A stretch of DNA of 64,000 bases, taken from the NCBI RefSeq assembly GCF_003286085.1, contig NW_020825288.1, forward strand, positions 5,828,001-5,892,000. Reading direction: 5' to 3'. The position numbers and the translations under genes are program-made. This document shows positions 1 to 10,612 of the stretch, piece after piece; within the stretch, counting starts at the first letter, position 1, and each line of letters begins with the position of its first letter. This DNA comes from Drosophila persimilis (lineage: Eukaryota; Arthropoda; Insecta; Diptera; Drosophilidae). The notes beneath the pieces are model-generated. The model saw only the letters and a program-made list of their open reading frames with translations, ran no database searches and had not been told where the DNA came from.

Positions 1-1651
1 AGTCCATGTGTGTTGTGTGTTTCCCCTTGTCCCGTTTCCCGTGTGTTGGTATCTGGCATCTGTCCGTCTCCCTTTCTCTCGCAGGGGCTGGTGTGTATGT
101 ATGCGTGGGCGTTGTTGACATCCTTGCTACTGGCATTTTCGTCCTTGTCCTTGCCAATATACGTTCTAGTATCCTTGGCCCTACCCTACCCTGCCCCACA
201 CACAGCACAGTTACTCCGACGCACACAGAGGCCGAGGACTACCACACCACTACACTACCCCTCAATCATTAATTGAGTAAATTACCCTGATTTGGAGCAG
301 TGCACATAAAATGGGGAGGAATTCATTCTATTTTCATTCTGTTTTCCCTTAGTACAGCGCTCAAAGTTCATAAATCATGAATCCATTGTTCTCGCTGTAA
401 TACTCATGATTGAGATTGAGCCAGTAAAATGTGATGGCGGTCTGGACCATCAATTGATAAGATGCAAACAAAGGCACTTGGCAGCTTATAGGTCTCAGCC
501 TCAGACCACAGAAAATCAGCGTTCGTTATGAATGGAAAATGGAAGTTGACCCCAAGAGGTCATATTTCAATTAGGGTTAACTCTACTGGAGCGACACGCC
601 CCCTTATCAGAAATTGTTGCCCGTTATCTGGTAACGTCGATTATTTAATTAATATGAGCAAATAATTACAATTACAATTGTCAACCTGCACTACTTGTGA
701 TGATTATTGGCAAATATGATAATAGATATCAATAGATAACTCAAACAACGGGTTTATTTGTTTATTATCTATTCCGACTAATCAGCGCAAAAAAGATCAA
801 GGCCAAGCCTTGCTAAAAATTAACCGGAAAAGATCTACCTATATCTGCTATAACGTTATATAGACGGGATTTACTTCTACTCGTATGTGTATGTACATAC
901 ATATATGGCTAAGAAATAGTTTTTGTTTGTTTTATTGCTTTTCATTACGTATGCGCAAAGCATACAGCGTTCTTTTTTATAAATGAAACTCCAACCCGAA
1001 ACCGGCTACAAACTGCGACGCAGCATTCATTGTTTTGCGTTTAAATTCAAGCATTTTGTTATGGTTCAATGGACTGTTGCTGTTCCACAGCACCTTACCT
1101 TCTGAAAAGTCCCGCAGAGAAATAATTTGTATCGAATGACTGTACCTCACAGTACAGTAAGTACTCATAATTATCCGATCGGAATACTCTCACTTTTGTG
1201 TGGCTTTTTTAATGTGATGGCGATGGTGTGGCCTTTCAGCACGGACGGCGGCGCATGCGCAATGCCCTCTAGTTAGTGCTTTTTTTTGTATTTAAAAAAT
1301 GTATAAACAATTTACTACGCTGCTTGGCGCTTTGTTTCTTACAACAACAAGAGCCCAAGCCAAAGCCAGTTGGAATGCCAGAGCAAGGCGTGCTTTAACG
1401 AACCACCAATCTATCGATCGAAAAACGTCTCAACAGTGAAGCAAGGCCTTGGCTTATATGGTGCAATCACTCTATGGAGCTGGATGAATGCAGAACACTT
1501 GGCTCTTGCGGGAATATTGATATCCGCAAGCAGTGACTGCCACATGATTGCGCAATCAAAATCAAATGAGAGTCAAAACAGACAGCAGAAACGCGTCAAA
1601 CGCGACGCCAACAACTCTTTCAATGTCATTGCAATTGCATACACACTCACC

Positions 1652-1682
<31 letters not shown>

Positions 1683-3341
1683 ACACACACAAACGCACAG
1701 GCATCAAGGCTTCAAGGCCGCGTCAGCAGTGAGTGTAAAGAGCGAGCCAGGTTGACCAACATACATACATATGCATGAACATGTACATGAAATATACATA
1801 TGCATGAGTGGGGGGGGGCACTCGGAGCACCTGCGCTTGCGCCTGCGCCCCGCTGAAAACATAACACAAACAGCCGTTAGGCGCCTGCCTCCACTTACAC
1901 AACAACAACAACATAAAGCGGGTGTGCTAGCGACGAGCCCACAATTTCCCAGCAACGACTGCGCTGCCTGCATCGCAGCAGAGTGCAACAATGTCTAGCC
2001 AACAGCAACCGACAACAACAACAAATAAAATCGAAACTTGTTTCTGCATTTTTTGAACCTTTTGAGAGTCGTTGTTCCAGTTTGATTTGCGTAATAAATC
2101 AGTAATCGAATATATATGGGGCCTGGTCTGGCCCGGCCTGCATTCTCCAGCAATTCATTTCAGCTTTCTTTTTATTGCATTTGGGTTTCCCTTCGATCAG
2201 TGTTTACCCAAAACTTGACCCAAATCTCAGCTACGTCCCTCTGGGGTCCCCCAATCAAAAGATCCTCAATAAAAGTTCATTTGAAGCTGATAAGGATAGA
2301 TGGCACTTGAGAGTCGAGTGCTCTTATCAGTATCATGTTATGGCCATTGAGCTGCTTCATAAAGTTATTCTAGTATACACATATATAGGTTAATGCATAA
2401 TCAGTGAATGGTAAGAATAAAACCATTATAACATACACTTGTACAATGTTTGTGGATTGCCGTAGAAAAAATGAAAGTCCCCAAAGCATTTTTTCTTAGC
2501 ATTGAGCCAACAACTTCCTGTTCTAGGCAGTTCCTGCATTCCATTACACTGTCTGAGCACTTCCGTTTCCAAAAGCACATCCGGATTGGGGGGAGAGTGT
2601 CTACAATGCAGAAAATTAAACTTGCATCGGAATGTTTGACTTTCACGTCCACTACCTGACGCACAGTACTGTGTATGGGGCTATCGAGCGTTTTCGAAGT
2701 GCTGGTGCCGAGAACCGCATCGAGTACAGTACTGATAATGCAGCACAGCTCTGCTCTCATGTTGGACTTCAAAATGGGCACAAGGACCAGACCAGAGCGG
2801 GCCAGTGTCAGCTAATTGATGCAAATCGAAATCGAAATCGTGTCAGAGTCAGAATTCAGCTGCGAGATAGCGATATCATTCCACGGTGCAGTCAGATGCG
2901 TCCTTTCGAATGGAAAATTACCAAACCGAAAACATGTTTCGTACATATTCATTGAGCTAGTATTTTTCCATTCATATTCAGCTTCAGAATGCGGTCTGCC
3001 TCAGAAGAATTGCAGCATTGCACTTGAATTTGCTTGCAGAGTGCAATCGCATTCAATATTGCAAGTAATTAAAATTATTGGACGAGGTGCTGCGCTGTAT
3101 GTACTGTACTGTATGGGGACAGGGCAGCTTTTTGTTCTCAATAAATGCATCCGGACAAGAAATACCTGTATTTTAAGCTCACTTTGTACTTGAATCGAGA
3201 ACATGTTTTGTATATAACATTTAAAATATATATTATTTGAGACCAGACCCCTCCATTGCCGGTTCATTCGCATGCATAAAACAAAAAGCGGCACGTTTTC
3301 GAAATGATAATTAATGTATTTCTATCCGATTTCATCTACAG
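1..3341. other. non-coding stretch upstream of the transporter gene
   Basis: No coding region is supported here. Open frames are short, lie in low-complexity sequence and show no family resemblance. There is a CA microsatellite near 1641-1692 and a run of G near 1809-1816. The exon that opens at 3342 needs an upstream exon with the start codon (about 40 residues in this family). I looked for it on the + strand and did not find it, so this stretch is probably a long first intron and/or promoter region. Confidence 0.6.
1641..1692. repeat. CA dinucleotide microsatellite
   Basis: An interrupted (CA)n tract is read directly from the sequence. It makes spurious Thr-His open frames in this part of the window. 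Confidence 0.9.
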
Positions 3342-4690
3342 AAAACTATACTGGACAGCATTTCCCAGGAAGATGATACCTTCAAGGGCGAGGGCTACAC
3401 AAGTCTGGCCATTATTTATCTATTCTTTTCGCTCTCCAACTGGCTGGCACCGTCCTTCATATCGTTTACGGGACCTAGAGTGGCCATGGTGGTAGGAGCA
3501 CTGACATATACGTGAGTGGATCCATACAGGAATTCAAAATGGTTCAGTAAATACGATTATTCTCTTCTTTTTCTTAGAGCCTTTATGATTACCTTTATGT
3601 TCCCATCGACGGTGCTGTTGTATGTGGGCAGCGCAGTGCTCGGACTCGGTGCTTCCATCACTTGGACTGGACAGGGAACTTATCTGGCGCGGTGCAGTGA
3701 ATCGACGACCATATCACGCAACTCCGGCGTCTTCTGGGCCCTCCTTCAGTGCAGCATGTTCATCGGCAATCTGTTTGTGTACTACCAGTTCCAGGACAAG
3801 ACACGTATCGACAAGGAAACCCGGAATCTGGTCATAGGGGTGCTCACTGTGATTGCCGTGCTGGGAATCGTGTTTTTGGCTGCCTTGCGCTCTATGCCCG
3901 ACAACGCCGAGCACGACAATGAGTTGGAGCAGAAACACACGGGCTGGGACCAGGCCATGTATGCCCTGAAGTCGGCAGGACAACTCTTCTTTACCAAGAA
4001 GATGCTGCTCCTTAGCTTGGCTTTCTTCTACACAGGTCCGACCAGCCTCCTCTCTTTACATCGAATTGCTAATTGCGTCTTGCTTGCTTTACAGGGCTGG
4101 AACTGTCCTTCTTTAGTGGTGTCTTTGGCTCCGCAATTGGCTTTACCACGAAAATAGCTGAAACGCCCAAGGAGATTGTTGGCCTCGTGGGAATTTGCAT
4201 TGGCGCAGGAGAAGTTTTCGGAGGAGGACTTTTTGGAATACTGGGCAACAAGACAACACGCTTTGGACGCGATCCCATCGTAATTGTTGGCTACATTATG
4301 CACATGGCGGCCTTCTTCATGACGTTCATTAATCTGCCGAACAGCGCACCATTCAAAGATACCACCGATGTATCGTACCTGGAAACGCCCAGCGCGAGCA
4401 TTGCCCTGGTCTGTGCTTTCCTTCTTGGCCTGGGCGATGCCTGCTTTAACACCCAGATCTACTCGATGCTGGGGGGCGAATATGTGAACAATGCCGTGGG
4501 CGCTTTTGCCCTATTTAAGTTCACACAATCTGTGGCGGCGGCCATTAGCTTTTTCTACTCCTCACATTTCGGGCTGTACGTCCAGTTGGCCATACTTGTA
4601 GTCACTGGCACCATAGGCACCATTGCCTTTGTCTTCGTCGAGTGGGGCTTCAAGCGACAGCATCGCGAGCAGGAGGCCCTGGACAAGTAA
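3342..4690 (+). CDS. UNC93-like / MFSD11-type membrane transporter (first exon not seen)
   Basis: Three exons: 3342-3511, 3578-4035 and 4095-4690. Donors are GTGAGT at 3512 and GTCCGA at 4036; acceptors are TTCTTAG and TTTACAG. The frame runs through both joins to a TAA at 4688-4690, giving 407 visible residues. The start matches the family segment after the first helix (KTILDSIS, then GEGYTSLAIIY). Alternating hydrophobic segments and charged loops are typical of a twelve-helix major facilitator fold, and MFSD11/UNC93 relatives are the clear resemblance. The exon starts in phase 0, so an upstream coding exon with the ATG and first helix is missing. Substrate is unknown for this family branch. 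The 3' half (from 3807) was copied into the decayed fragment at 6991-7290. This copy is intact and presumably the functional one. Confidence 0.85.
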
Positions 4691-5643
4691 GGGGCCTAGA
4701 GGCCGGGCCTGTGTGTTAAACCTAGTATTAGCTGAAGAAATTCCGTTTAGGGCTAGAAATCTTTGTCCAATGTTTGTTATATTCCTTGTGAGCGCGTTGA
4801 AATGCGTGCGACTGCGTCGTCTTCCTAGACAATAACTGATTATTGATTGTTGTTGTGCGCTAATGTTGCTATATGTATTTTAATGTTAAAATTCCAAAAC
4901 GAAACGTAATTATAAATCTAGTTGTCTATATGTTTTTATATGTGTGTATTGTATATGTATGTGCGTTTATTTATTTTAAGCAACGATGTGCAATTGTAAA
5001 TTAATTAAACCACAGATTTTGAGTATTAGTAAGTTCTTCAAAGGCCGTGCATGAGAAGCACAAGCGAAGAGAAATATATAAAGAATTTTAAGACAATGTC
5101 TTTAAATGCGTGGTGTTTATTTCTTTTTGTTTGTTTCAGACTGTGTGAGGAGTGAGATTTTTCTTGTGTGAAGGTGTTTTCCTAGGCTACATATGTGGGG
5201 CGACTTCACATATTTATACCCGATATAGCCATGTCTGTCCTAGATCTCAGAGACTATAAGAGCGAGAGCATCCAAATTCCGCCCCGTCCCCACAAATGAC
5301 GAAGATATGTAAGTGACCCCCACAATATTGATGATACGAGAAACCCAAAAACGCAGAATCTCAGAAGAAGCAACAAATTAAATTTAACCAAATTTTGTTT
5401 GGCACAAAATCAATGTGAATCTTGTGAACCGACATATATTGCATAAATTATATGAATTATATGCTCACACAGAATATATATGTATACTGATTAAGTACCG
5501 AGTATAAAGTGCAGACTTTATTTCTCGTTTCATTTGAGTTGGTTAGAATCCATTGTAATTTTAATGATTAATATTGAAATTTATTAACTTATTGTGTAGT
5601 CAGCCAGCAATTGAGGGCGGCGTCCTGATGGTCCTCAGCCGTC
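4691..5643. other. transporter 3' flank and inter-gene region
   Basis: AT-rich 3' UTR and flank of the transporter, convergent with SKP1-like copy 1. A matching but deleted version lies at 7510-7660. At about 5205-5290 there is a short remnant of a dispersed repeat (phrases TTATACCCGATA and AGATCTCAGAGACTATAAGA). No gene seen. Confidence 0.6.
5205..5290. repeat. remnant of dispersed Drosophila repeat
   Basis: The phrase ATCTCAGAGACTATAAGAG following a TTATACCCG start is common in dispersed non-coding repeats of Drosophila genomes. A differently deleted version occurs at the matching place in the right duplication copy (about 7715-7835), so the insertion predates the duplication. The family name was not established. 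Confidence 0.45.
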
Positions 5644-6138
5644 TCACTTCTCCTCGCACCACTCGTTCTCCTTGCGCACCTTCTCTTCCTCGGCGGGAGT
5701 GAAGTCCTTCTTGATGTTGAAAGTCTTGCGTATTTCCTCTGGAGTCTTGCACATCATCATATTGGCCACGGTCTTGCAAGACACCTCGAGCAAACCCTTG
5801 ATATCCAGATAATTGGCGGCCTGCATTAGCTCGAAGAGTGTGCCCTGGTCTACCTTGAGGAATTCGGCATCCCACGGGATAATGTCGTCGGTGCGCTTCA
5901 CCTTGTCGCGCTTCTCGTCCTCGTCAGGCGACTGGGGATCGTCTTTGTGGTATTCCGCCCACATCAGTACCTTACGCAGAATGGTCGAGCTCACATTCTG
6001 CAGAGGGACAACGGCATCCTCATCATTCTCCGAGACGCAATTCTCCAGCATTGCCTTGATAGTTCCGGAGCACTTTGCTATCTCGATGTCGGTTTCGAAG
6101 ATTTCCATCTCCGCGGACTGCAGTTTAATGTTAGGCAT
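5644..6138 (-). CDS. SKP1-like SCF adaptor, copy 1
   Basis: A single-exon 164-residue protein, the length of canonical SKP1 (about 162-163). SKP1 links the cullin-1 scaffold to F-box proteins in SCF ubiquitin ligases. The N-terminal BTB/POZ-like half ([14 protein letters not shown], then IAKCSGTIK) and the C-terminal F-box-binding half ending KENEWCEEK are both present. I start at the ATG at 6138, not the upstream in-frame ATG at 6162, because a good splice acceptor (CTTTTTTTGCAG) lies between them and MPNIKL is where family members begin; a 5' UTR intron is therefore likely. Compared with the neighbour copy it has Asp for Tyr after EKR, LMQ for LML, GLL for GLH, and MMMCKT for MIKGKS in the helix that contacts the F-box. 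MIKGKT is the usual family sequence there, so copy 1 is the unusual one at that site. Intronless coding suggests an old retrocopy of SkpA. Confidence 0.9.
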   Translation of the reverse strand: MPNIKLQSAEMEIFETDIEIAKCSGTIKAMLENCVSENDEDAVVPLQNVSSTILRKVLMWAEYHKDDPQSPDEDEKRDKVKRTDDIIPWDAEFLKVDQGTLFELMQAANYLDIKGLLEVSCKTVANMMMCKTPEEIRKTFNIKKDFTPAEEEKVRKENEWCEEK

Positions 6139-6162
6139 TTCGGTAATCGTTGAATGCTGCAA

Positions 6163-6400
6163 AAAAAGGTATTAAAGTATTTCAAGCAAAAATTTGAATG
6201 TTATGTTCATACGATTTGAAGCCAATTTGAGTGGAAAAACAAAGATAAAGATGGGAATACGACTATAACTTTGCGCCAAGTTGAGAAAAGTGTAGTTAAA
6301 ATCGCACGGAAATATCGACATCGTTTAAGTATCGATATTAATATATTTGTATACCTATCGATACAATATGTACTACATTGCAATTTAACAAAATCGGCTC
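6163..6400. promoter_or_regulatory. SKP1-like copy 1 promoter with paired DRE sites
   Basis: TATCGATA occurs at 6330-6337 and 6356-6363, the DREF/BEAF-type motif of fly housekeeping promoters. The same pair sits at 8609-8616 and 8635-8642 in the right copy, where it separates SKP1-like copy 2 from intact trus. Here the trus side is dead, so the promoter now probably serves only the SKP1 gene. Confidence 0.6.
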
Positions 6401-6990
6401 GAAACATGAAAAATGGCCAAGAATATGGCGTGAACACCGCATGCTCGCAAAACTCCAAGAGCTGGGTGTGTGTGATTTCTGAGCAATCGGCCAAGACAAG
6501 GCAGCGCCTGCCTAGCCTAAGAAAAAGAGCAAATCGAGCGGAGTGCAAACCAGTAAACTGGTGCAGTGTAGCCGATGAATGGTTCGAAAGTAAAGACAGC
6601 GGTGGCAACGGGCGTAATGACGAGCAGAATGAGCGGAACGGGAATGTAAGGCTGAATGCTTTGCAGTACGCCAAGGGAGGAACGTGACTTAATCGCTTTG
6701 CTTAAGCACACCTCAGTACCGGCCACCCTGGGACCGCTGCCCCAGATTAAGGATCTGACATTGAAGTCCTAATTCATTGCCGTGGATGTAGAGAGCAAGG
6801 GACCGCTGCCCCAGATTAAGGATCTGACATTGAAGTCCTAATTCATTGCCGTGGATGTAGAGAGCAAGGTCAAGGTGGAGGAGTTTGAGAACTATGGCGG
6901 CACCGTATCCATGGATCACATACGGGATCTGTATCAGGAGTATAAGCTGAGGGACGACGAATCGGCACATTCGCCAATGGGTGGTGGTGC
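6392..6990 (+). pseudogene. decayed trus 5' fragment (left copy)
   Basis: This matches the intact trus gene at 8692-9861 but has lost blocks. The start ATGGCCAAGAATA is followed directly by exon-2 sequence, so exon 1's end, intron 1 and the start of exon 2 are deleted. Further deletions remove the stretches matching about 9064-9093, 9241-9285 and 9347-9628. A TAA interrupts the frame where trus reads TAC (AAGTCCTAATTC at about 6766). A 69-base segment is itself duplicated (6730-6798 and 6799-6867). It ends abruptly at the duplication junction, so there is no exon 3. Confidence 0.9.
6730..6867 (+). repeat. two tandem 69-bp units inside the trus pseudogene
   Basis: The segment starting GGGACCGCTGCCCCAG and ending GTAGAGAGCAA is present twice in a row with a 69-base period. 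The functional trus gene has it once. It arose after the larger duplication. Confidence 0.9.
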
Positions 6991-7290
6991 ATCGACAAGG
7001 AAACCCGGAATCTGGTCATAGGGGTGCTCACTGTGATTGCCGTGCTAGGAATTGTGTTTTTAGCTGCCCTGCGCTCTATGCCCGACAACGCCGAGCACGA
7101 CAATGAGTTGCAGCAGAAACACACGGGCTGGGACAGGGCAACTCTTCTTTACTAAGAAGGTGCTGCTCCTTAGCTTGGCTTTCTTCTACACAGGTTCGTC
7201 CGACAGCGTCTCCTCTGTACATCGAATGGCTAATTGCGTCTTGCTTGCTTGTCAGGTCTGGAGCTGTCCTTCTTTAGTGGAGTCTGTTTG
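6991..7290 (+). pseudogene. decayed transporter 3' fragment (right copy)
   Basis: This starts at a mid-exon position equivalent to 3807 and follows the transporter exon closely through GGGCTGGGAC. It lacks the 30 or so bases that encode QAMYALKSAG, then resumes through the exon end, the short intron and the first bases of the last exon, where homology stops at about 7290. Almost all of the last exon is gone. It has no promoter, no start and no C-terminus. Confidence 0.9.
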
Positions 7291-7922
7291 TAGTGGGGCG
7301 GATCGCTGCTCATTTTTCCAATGACGAAGTTGATGATCCAGTGAAACTCATAGTAGCCTTCGCAAGCAATGAAAAGCCGCTGTGTACGTATGTAGGTGTG
7401 TATTTGGTTCGGTGGTCGCGCGGTAGATCGGCCGTTTGAATCGGGGGTGGAAACGTAACTAAGCTAAGCCTTATGATCTATGCTCTATGATGGCTTGAGC
7501 GGCGGGTGAATCTAGTTGTCTATATGTTTTTATATGTGTGTATTGTATATGTGCAATTGTAAATTAATTAAACCACAGATTTTGAGTATTAGTAAGTAAG
7601 TAAGAAAAATATATAGAGAATTTTAAGACAATGCCTTCAAATGCGTGATGTTTATTATTTGTTGTTTATTTCAGACTGTGTGTTGAGAGAAATTTGCGGA
7701 TGGTGGGATTTCACATATTTACATCCGGTACTCGAAAAATATAGGGGTACATTGCATTTGTGGGGAAAGTACACATTCTTGAACTAATATACTTGATGAG
7801 TCATGTCTCTCCTAGATCTCAGAGACTTTTATGATTGATATTACAAATTATTAACTTATTGTGTAGTCAACCAGCAGCTGATGGCGGCGCCCCGATGGTC
7901 CACCCGCTTGCCGCTGCTCAGC
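7291..7922. other. rearranged inter-gene region of the right copy
   Basis: From about 7290 to 7510 there is sequence with no counterpart in the left copy and no recognisable gene. From 7510 to 7660 it matches the transporter 3' flank (compare 4917 onward). From about 7715 to 7835 it holds a longer version of the dispersed repeat remnant seen at 5205. The rest is the 3' end of SKP1-like copy 2. Confidence 0.6.
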
Positions 7923-8417
7923 TCACTTCTCCTCGCACCACTCGTTCTCCTTGCGCACCTTCTCTTCCTCGGCGGGAGTGAAGTCCTTCTTGATGTTGAA
8001 AGTCTTGCGTATTTCCTCTGGACTTTTACCCTTAATCATATTGGCCACGGTCTTGCAAGACACCTCGTGCAAACCCTTGATATCCAGATAATTGGCGGCC
8101 AGCATTAGCTCGAAGAGTGTGCCCTGGTCTACCTTGAGGAATTCGGCATCCCACGGGATAATGTCGTCGGTGCGCTTCACCTTGTAGCGCTTCTCGTCCT
8201 CGTCAGGCGACTGGGGATCGTCTTTGTGGTATTCCGCCCACATCAGTACCTTACGCAGAATGGTCGAGCTCACATTCTGCAGAGGGACAACGGCATCCTC
8301 ATCATTCTCCGAGACGCAATTCTCCAGCATTGCCTTGATAGTTCCGGAGCACTTTGCTATCTCGATGTCGGTTTCGAAGATTTCCATCTCCGCGGACTGC
8401 AGTTTAATGTTAGGCAT
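7923..8417 (-). CDS. SKP1-like SCF adaptor, copy 2
   Basis: An intact 164-residue SKP1-like protein, paralogous to the gene at 5644-6138 and produced by the same tandem duplication. Start chosen at the ATG at 8417 (MPNIKL) for the same reason: an intron-acceptor-like CTTTTTTTGCAG lies just upstream. It keeps the standard MIKGK motif in the F-box-binding helix but has Ser for Thr before PEEI, His for Leu in GLHEVS, and Tyr for Asp in EKRYKV. Both copies share EVSCKT, so that change predates the duplication. It is head-to-head with intact trus across about 270 bases containing two DRE sites, so the pair is probably co-expressed. Confidence 0.9.
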   Translation of the reverse strand: MPNIKLQSAEMEIFETDIEIAKCSGTIKAMLENCVSENDEDAVVPLQNVSSTILRKVLMWAEYHKDDPQSPDEDEKRYKVKRTDDIIPWDAEFLKVDQGTLFELMLAANYLDIKGLHEVSCKTVANMIKGKSPEEIRKTFNIKKDFTPAEEEKVRKENEWCEEK

Positions 8418-8442
8418 TTCGGTAATCGTTGAATGCTGCAAA

Positions 8443-8691
8443 AAAAGGTATTAAAGTATTTCAAGCAAAAATTTGAATGTTATGTTCATACGATTTGAAG
8501 CCAATTTGAGTGGAAAAACAAAGATAAAGATGGGAATACGACTATAACTTTGCGCCAAGTTGAGAAAAGTGTAGTTAAAATCGCACGGAAATATCGACAT
8601 CGTTTGAGTATCGATATTAATATATTTGTATACCTATCGATACAATATGTACTACATTGCAATTTAACAAAATCGGCTCGAAACATGAAAA
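8443..8691. promoter_or_regulatory. bidirectional SKP1-like / trus promoter with two DRE sites
   Basis: TATCGATA at 8609-8616 and 8635-8642 lies 50-80 bases before the trus ATG and upstream of SKP1-like copy 2. DREF/BEAF sites of this type mark constitutive fly promoters, often between divergent genes. Confidence 0.6.
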
Positions 8692-10298
8692 ATGGCCAAG
8701 AATAAATCGACGGTGTACCTGGGATACGAAGATGAGGAAATTACAGTTAAGCAGGAGCAGTTATTGAACAGCAGCACCAACAAAATTGGTGGCCTGCCCG
8801 TAAGTGAGCCAGGCAGGCACATGCAGATGCAAATGCGGCTGCGAACTCTTGCCCAGAGCGTTGATAATTAAAATTGATTTTTACACACAGGACTGGCCCA
8901 GGCATGAGGTTACCGTGCCCGCCTGCCCTCTGTGCGGCACGGTACGCCCGTTGATAGTGCAAATGTACGCGCCGTTGGATCGATCTCAGTTTCACCGTAA
9001 TCTATATGTGTTCGGGTGCGTTAGCCCCGCGTGCTCGCAAAACCCCAAGAGCTGGGTGTGTGTCCGCACACAGCACTTGGACAATCAGTTTGATGTGATT
9101 TGTGAGCAAGCCAAGACAACGGCAGCGCCTGCCAAGCATAAGAAAAAGACCAAATCGAGCGGAGTGCAACCAGTAAACTGGTGCAGTGGAGCCGATGATT
9201 GGGGCGACAGTGAAGGTAGCGGTGGCAACGGTCGTAATGACGTCTCGGAAACCATGGACGAGGCTATGGATATGACTGCCGACGACGAGCAGAATGAGCG
9301 GAACGGGAATGTCAGGCTGAATGCTTTGCAGTACGCCAAGGGAGGCATGGAAATGGAGGAGTCGGTGAAGCAGGAACAAGTCAAGATTGGCGATGATGAA
9401 GACGACGAAGACGAGAGCACGTCTGTGGAAAATGACCTGGTTTGTGGCTTTAATCAAATCGACATGAGCTCGCCCCAGAATGCAGATGAGGATCCGAATG
9501 CAAATTGTGCCGCAGCGGCAGCTCCTAGTGCGGATGTGGCTGGTGCAGTTGCAACTGCAGCGATTTGTGCTGAAATTGAAGGTCCCGAAAATGATGTCGT
9601 CCTGGTCGATACACCAAAGAAGCCGGAACGTGACTTAATCGCTTTGCTTAAGCACACCTCAATACCGGCCACCTTGGGACCGCTGCCCCAGGATCTGACG
9701 CTGAAGTCCTACTTCATTGCCGTGGATGTAGAGAGCAAGGTCAAGGTGGAGGAGTTTGAGAACTATGGCGGCACCTTGTCCATGGATCACATACGGGATC
9801 TGTATCAGGAGTATAAGCTGAGGGACGACGAATCGGCACATTCGCCAATGGGTGGTGGTGCCTCGTCGTCCGGCGAGCCATGTGACGACCACGAGTCTTA
9901 CGAGAAGGCATTGCCCGCCCATGGCGATATTGTTTTTCACAATTTTATAACAACCATTCAGCAAAACCCGGGCCAAATACTGAGGTAATTGTGGCCCTTG
10001 CCAATGTGATTCATTCATTAATGTCATCCAAACCCCATTCAGGTATTCCCGGGATGCTCTGCCGTTGCTGGTGGCACCGCTCACCGATCTTTTGCCCAAG
10101 TGTCAGAACTGCAAGGGCGAAACCATCTGTGAGGTTCAGCTGCTACCAACTTTGATTCCCAAGCTCCGATTCCAGCACAATGGCTGCAATGCACCAATTG
10201 AGTACGGCAACGTGCTGGTCTTTACTTGCCTCAAGAGCTGCTGGGACACCCCCGACCTGATGCGCTATGAGCATATAGTTGTGCAAGCCGAGTCTTAG
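8692..10298 (+). CDS. trus: toys are us (PDCD2/PDCD2L family)
   Basis: Three exons: 8692-8799, 8891-9984 and 10043-10298, giving 485 residues in frame. The N-terminus starts YLGYEDEEI and leads to a zinc-binding CPLCG motif, as in PDCD2-like proteins. An acidic low-complexity region (DDEDDEDES) follows, and the C-terminal PDCD2_C domain holds CQNCKGE, QLLPTLIPKL and a final HIVVQAES. Family members act as chaperones for ribosomal protein uS5 in 40S subunit assembly. The ATG at 8692 is followed closely by a family-like start; an earlier in-track ATG at 8684 is out of frame. The 5' part of this gene was duplicated and then destroyed at 6392-6990, leaving this as the only complete copy. Confidence 0.9.
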
Positions 10299-10612
10299 AT
10301 TGACGCTAGTGATTAGCTGACGCAGTAGCTGCTAATAGTTGCCGAACTTTGCAACGATTTTAGTTCGATTGAAGGAACATTTTAAACGCAAACTGCATTC
10401 ACGTAACCGATGGGGGGAAAGCTAAGCTTCTCAATTGTCCTAGGAAGATTTTATGCTCTAGTTGTTAAGAACGTTGTACGCTTTTAGACATGCCGATGAA
10501 AGATAGTTGCTAAAAATATCTCGTTATTTCCACTCCACCTCCAGAGCTGTTTTCAATTTTTGGTTAGGTTACGCATACTTTTTATTTCCATGCTTAAAGG
10601 AACGTCTATAGT

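Larger units (their letters stand above)
3807..6990. repeat. left copy of tandem segmental duplication
   Basis: This block holds the transporter 3' half, its 3' flank, SKP1-like copy 1, the promoter region and the 5' part of trus. It is repeated in the same order and orientation at 6991-9861. The junction is visible at 6990/6991, where trus sequence ending GTGGTGGTGC runs straight into transporter sequence ATCGACAAGG (original at 3807). Across the SKP1 genes and promoters the two copies are offset by a constant 2279 bases. Confidence 0.9.
6991..9861. repeat. right copy of tandem segmental duplication
   Basis: Second copy of the block described at 3807-6990. It begins in the middle of a transporter exon and runs into the intact trus gene. 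It is about 310 bases shorter than the left copy after separate insertions and deletions. Confidence 0.9.

Noticed and set aside
6-276. Open frames at the left edge, hydrophobic then Thr-rich
   Set aside because: Overlapping frames of similar length in two phases, low complexity, no motif; treated as non-coding.
6139-6162. Eight-residue N-terminal extension MQHSTITE on SKP1-like proteins
   Set aside because: A splice acceptor lies just upstream and family members start at MPxIKL; the extension is probably 5' UTR.
7410-7450. Short stretch with tRNA-like phrases (GGTTCGGTGG, GTTTGAATCG)
   Set aside because: No acceptor stem pairing, wrong order of the A and B boxes; not a tRNA gene.
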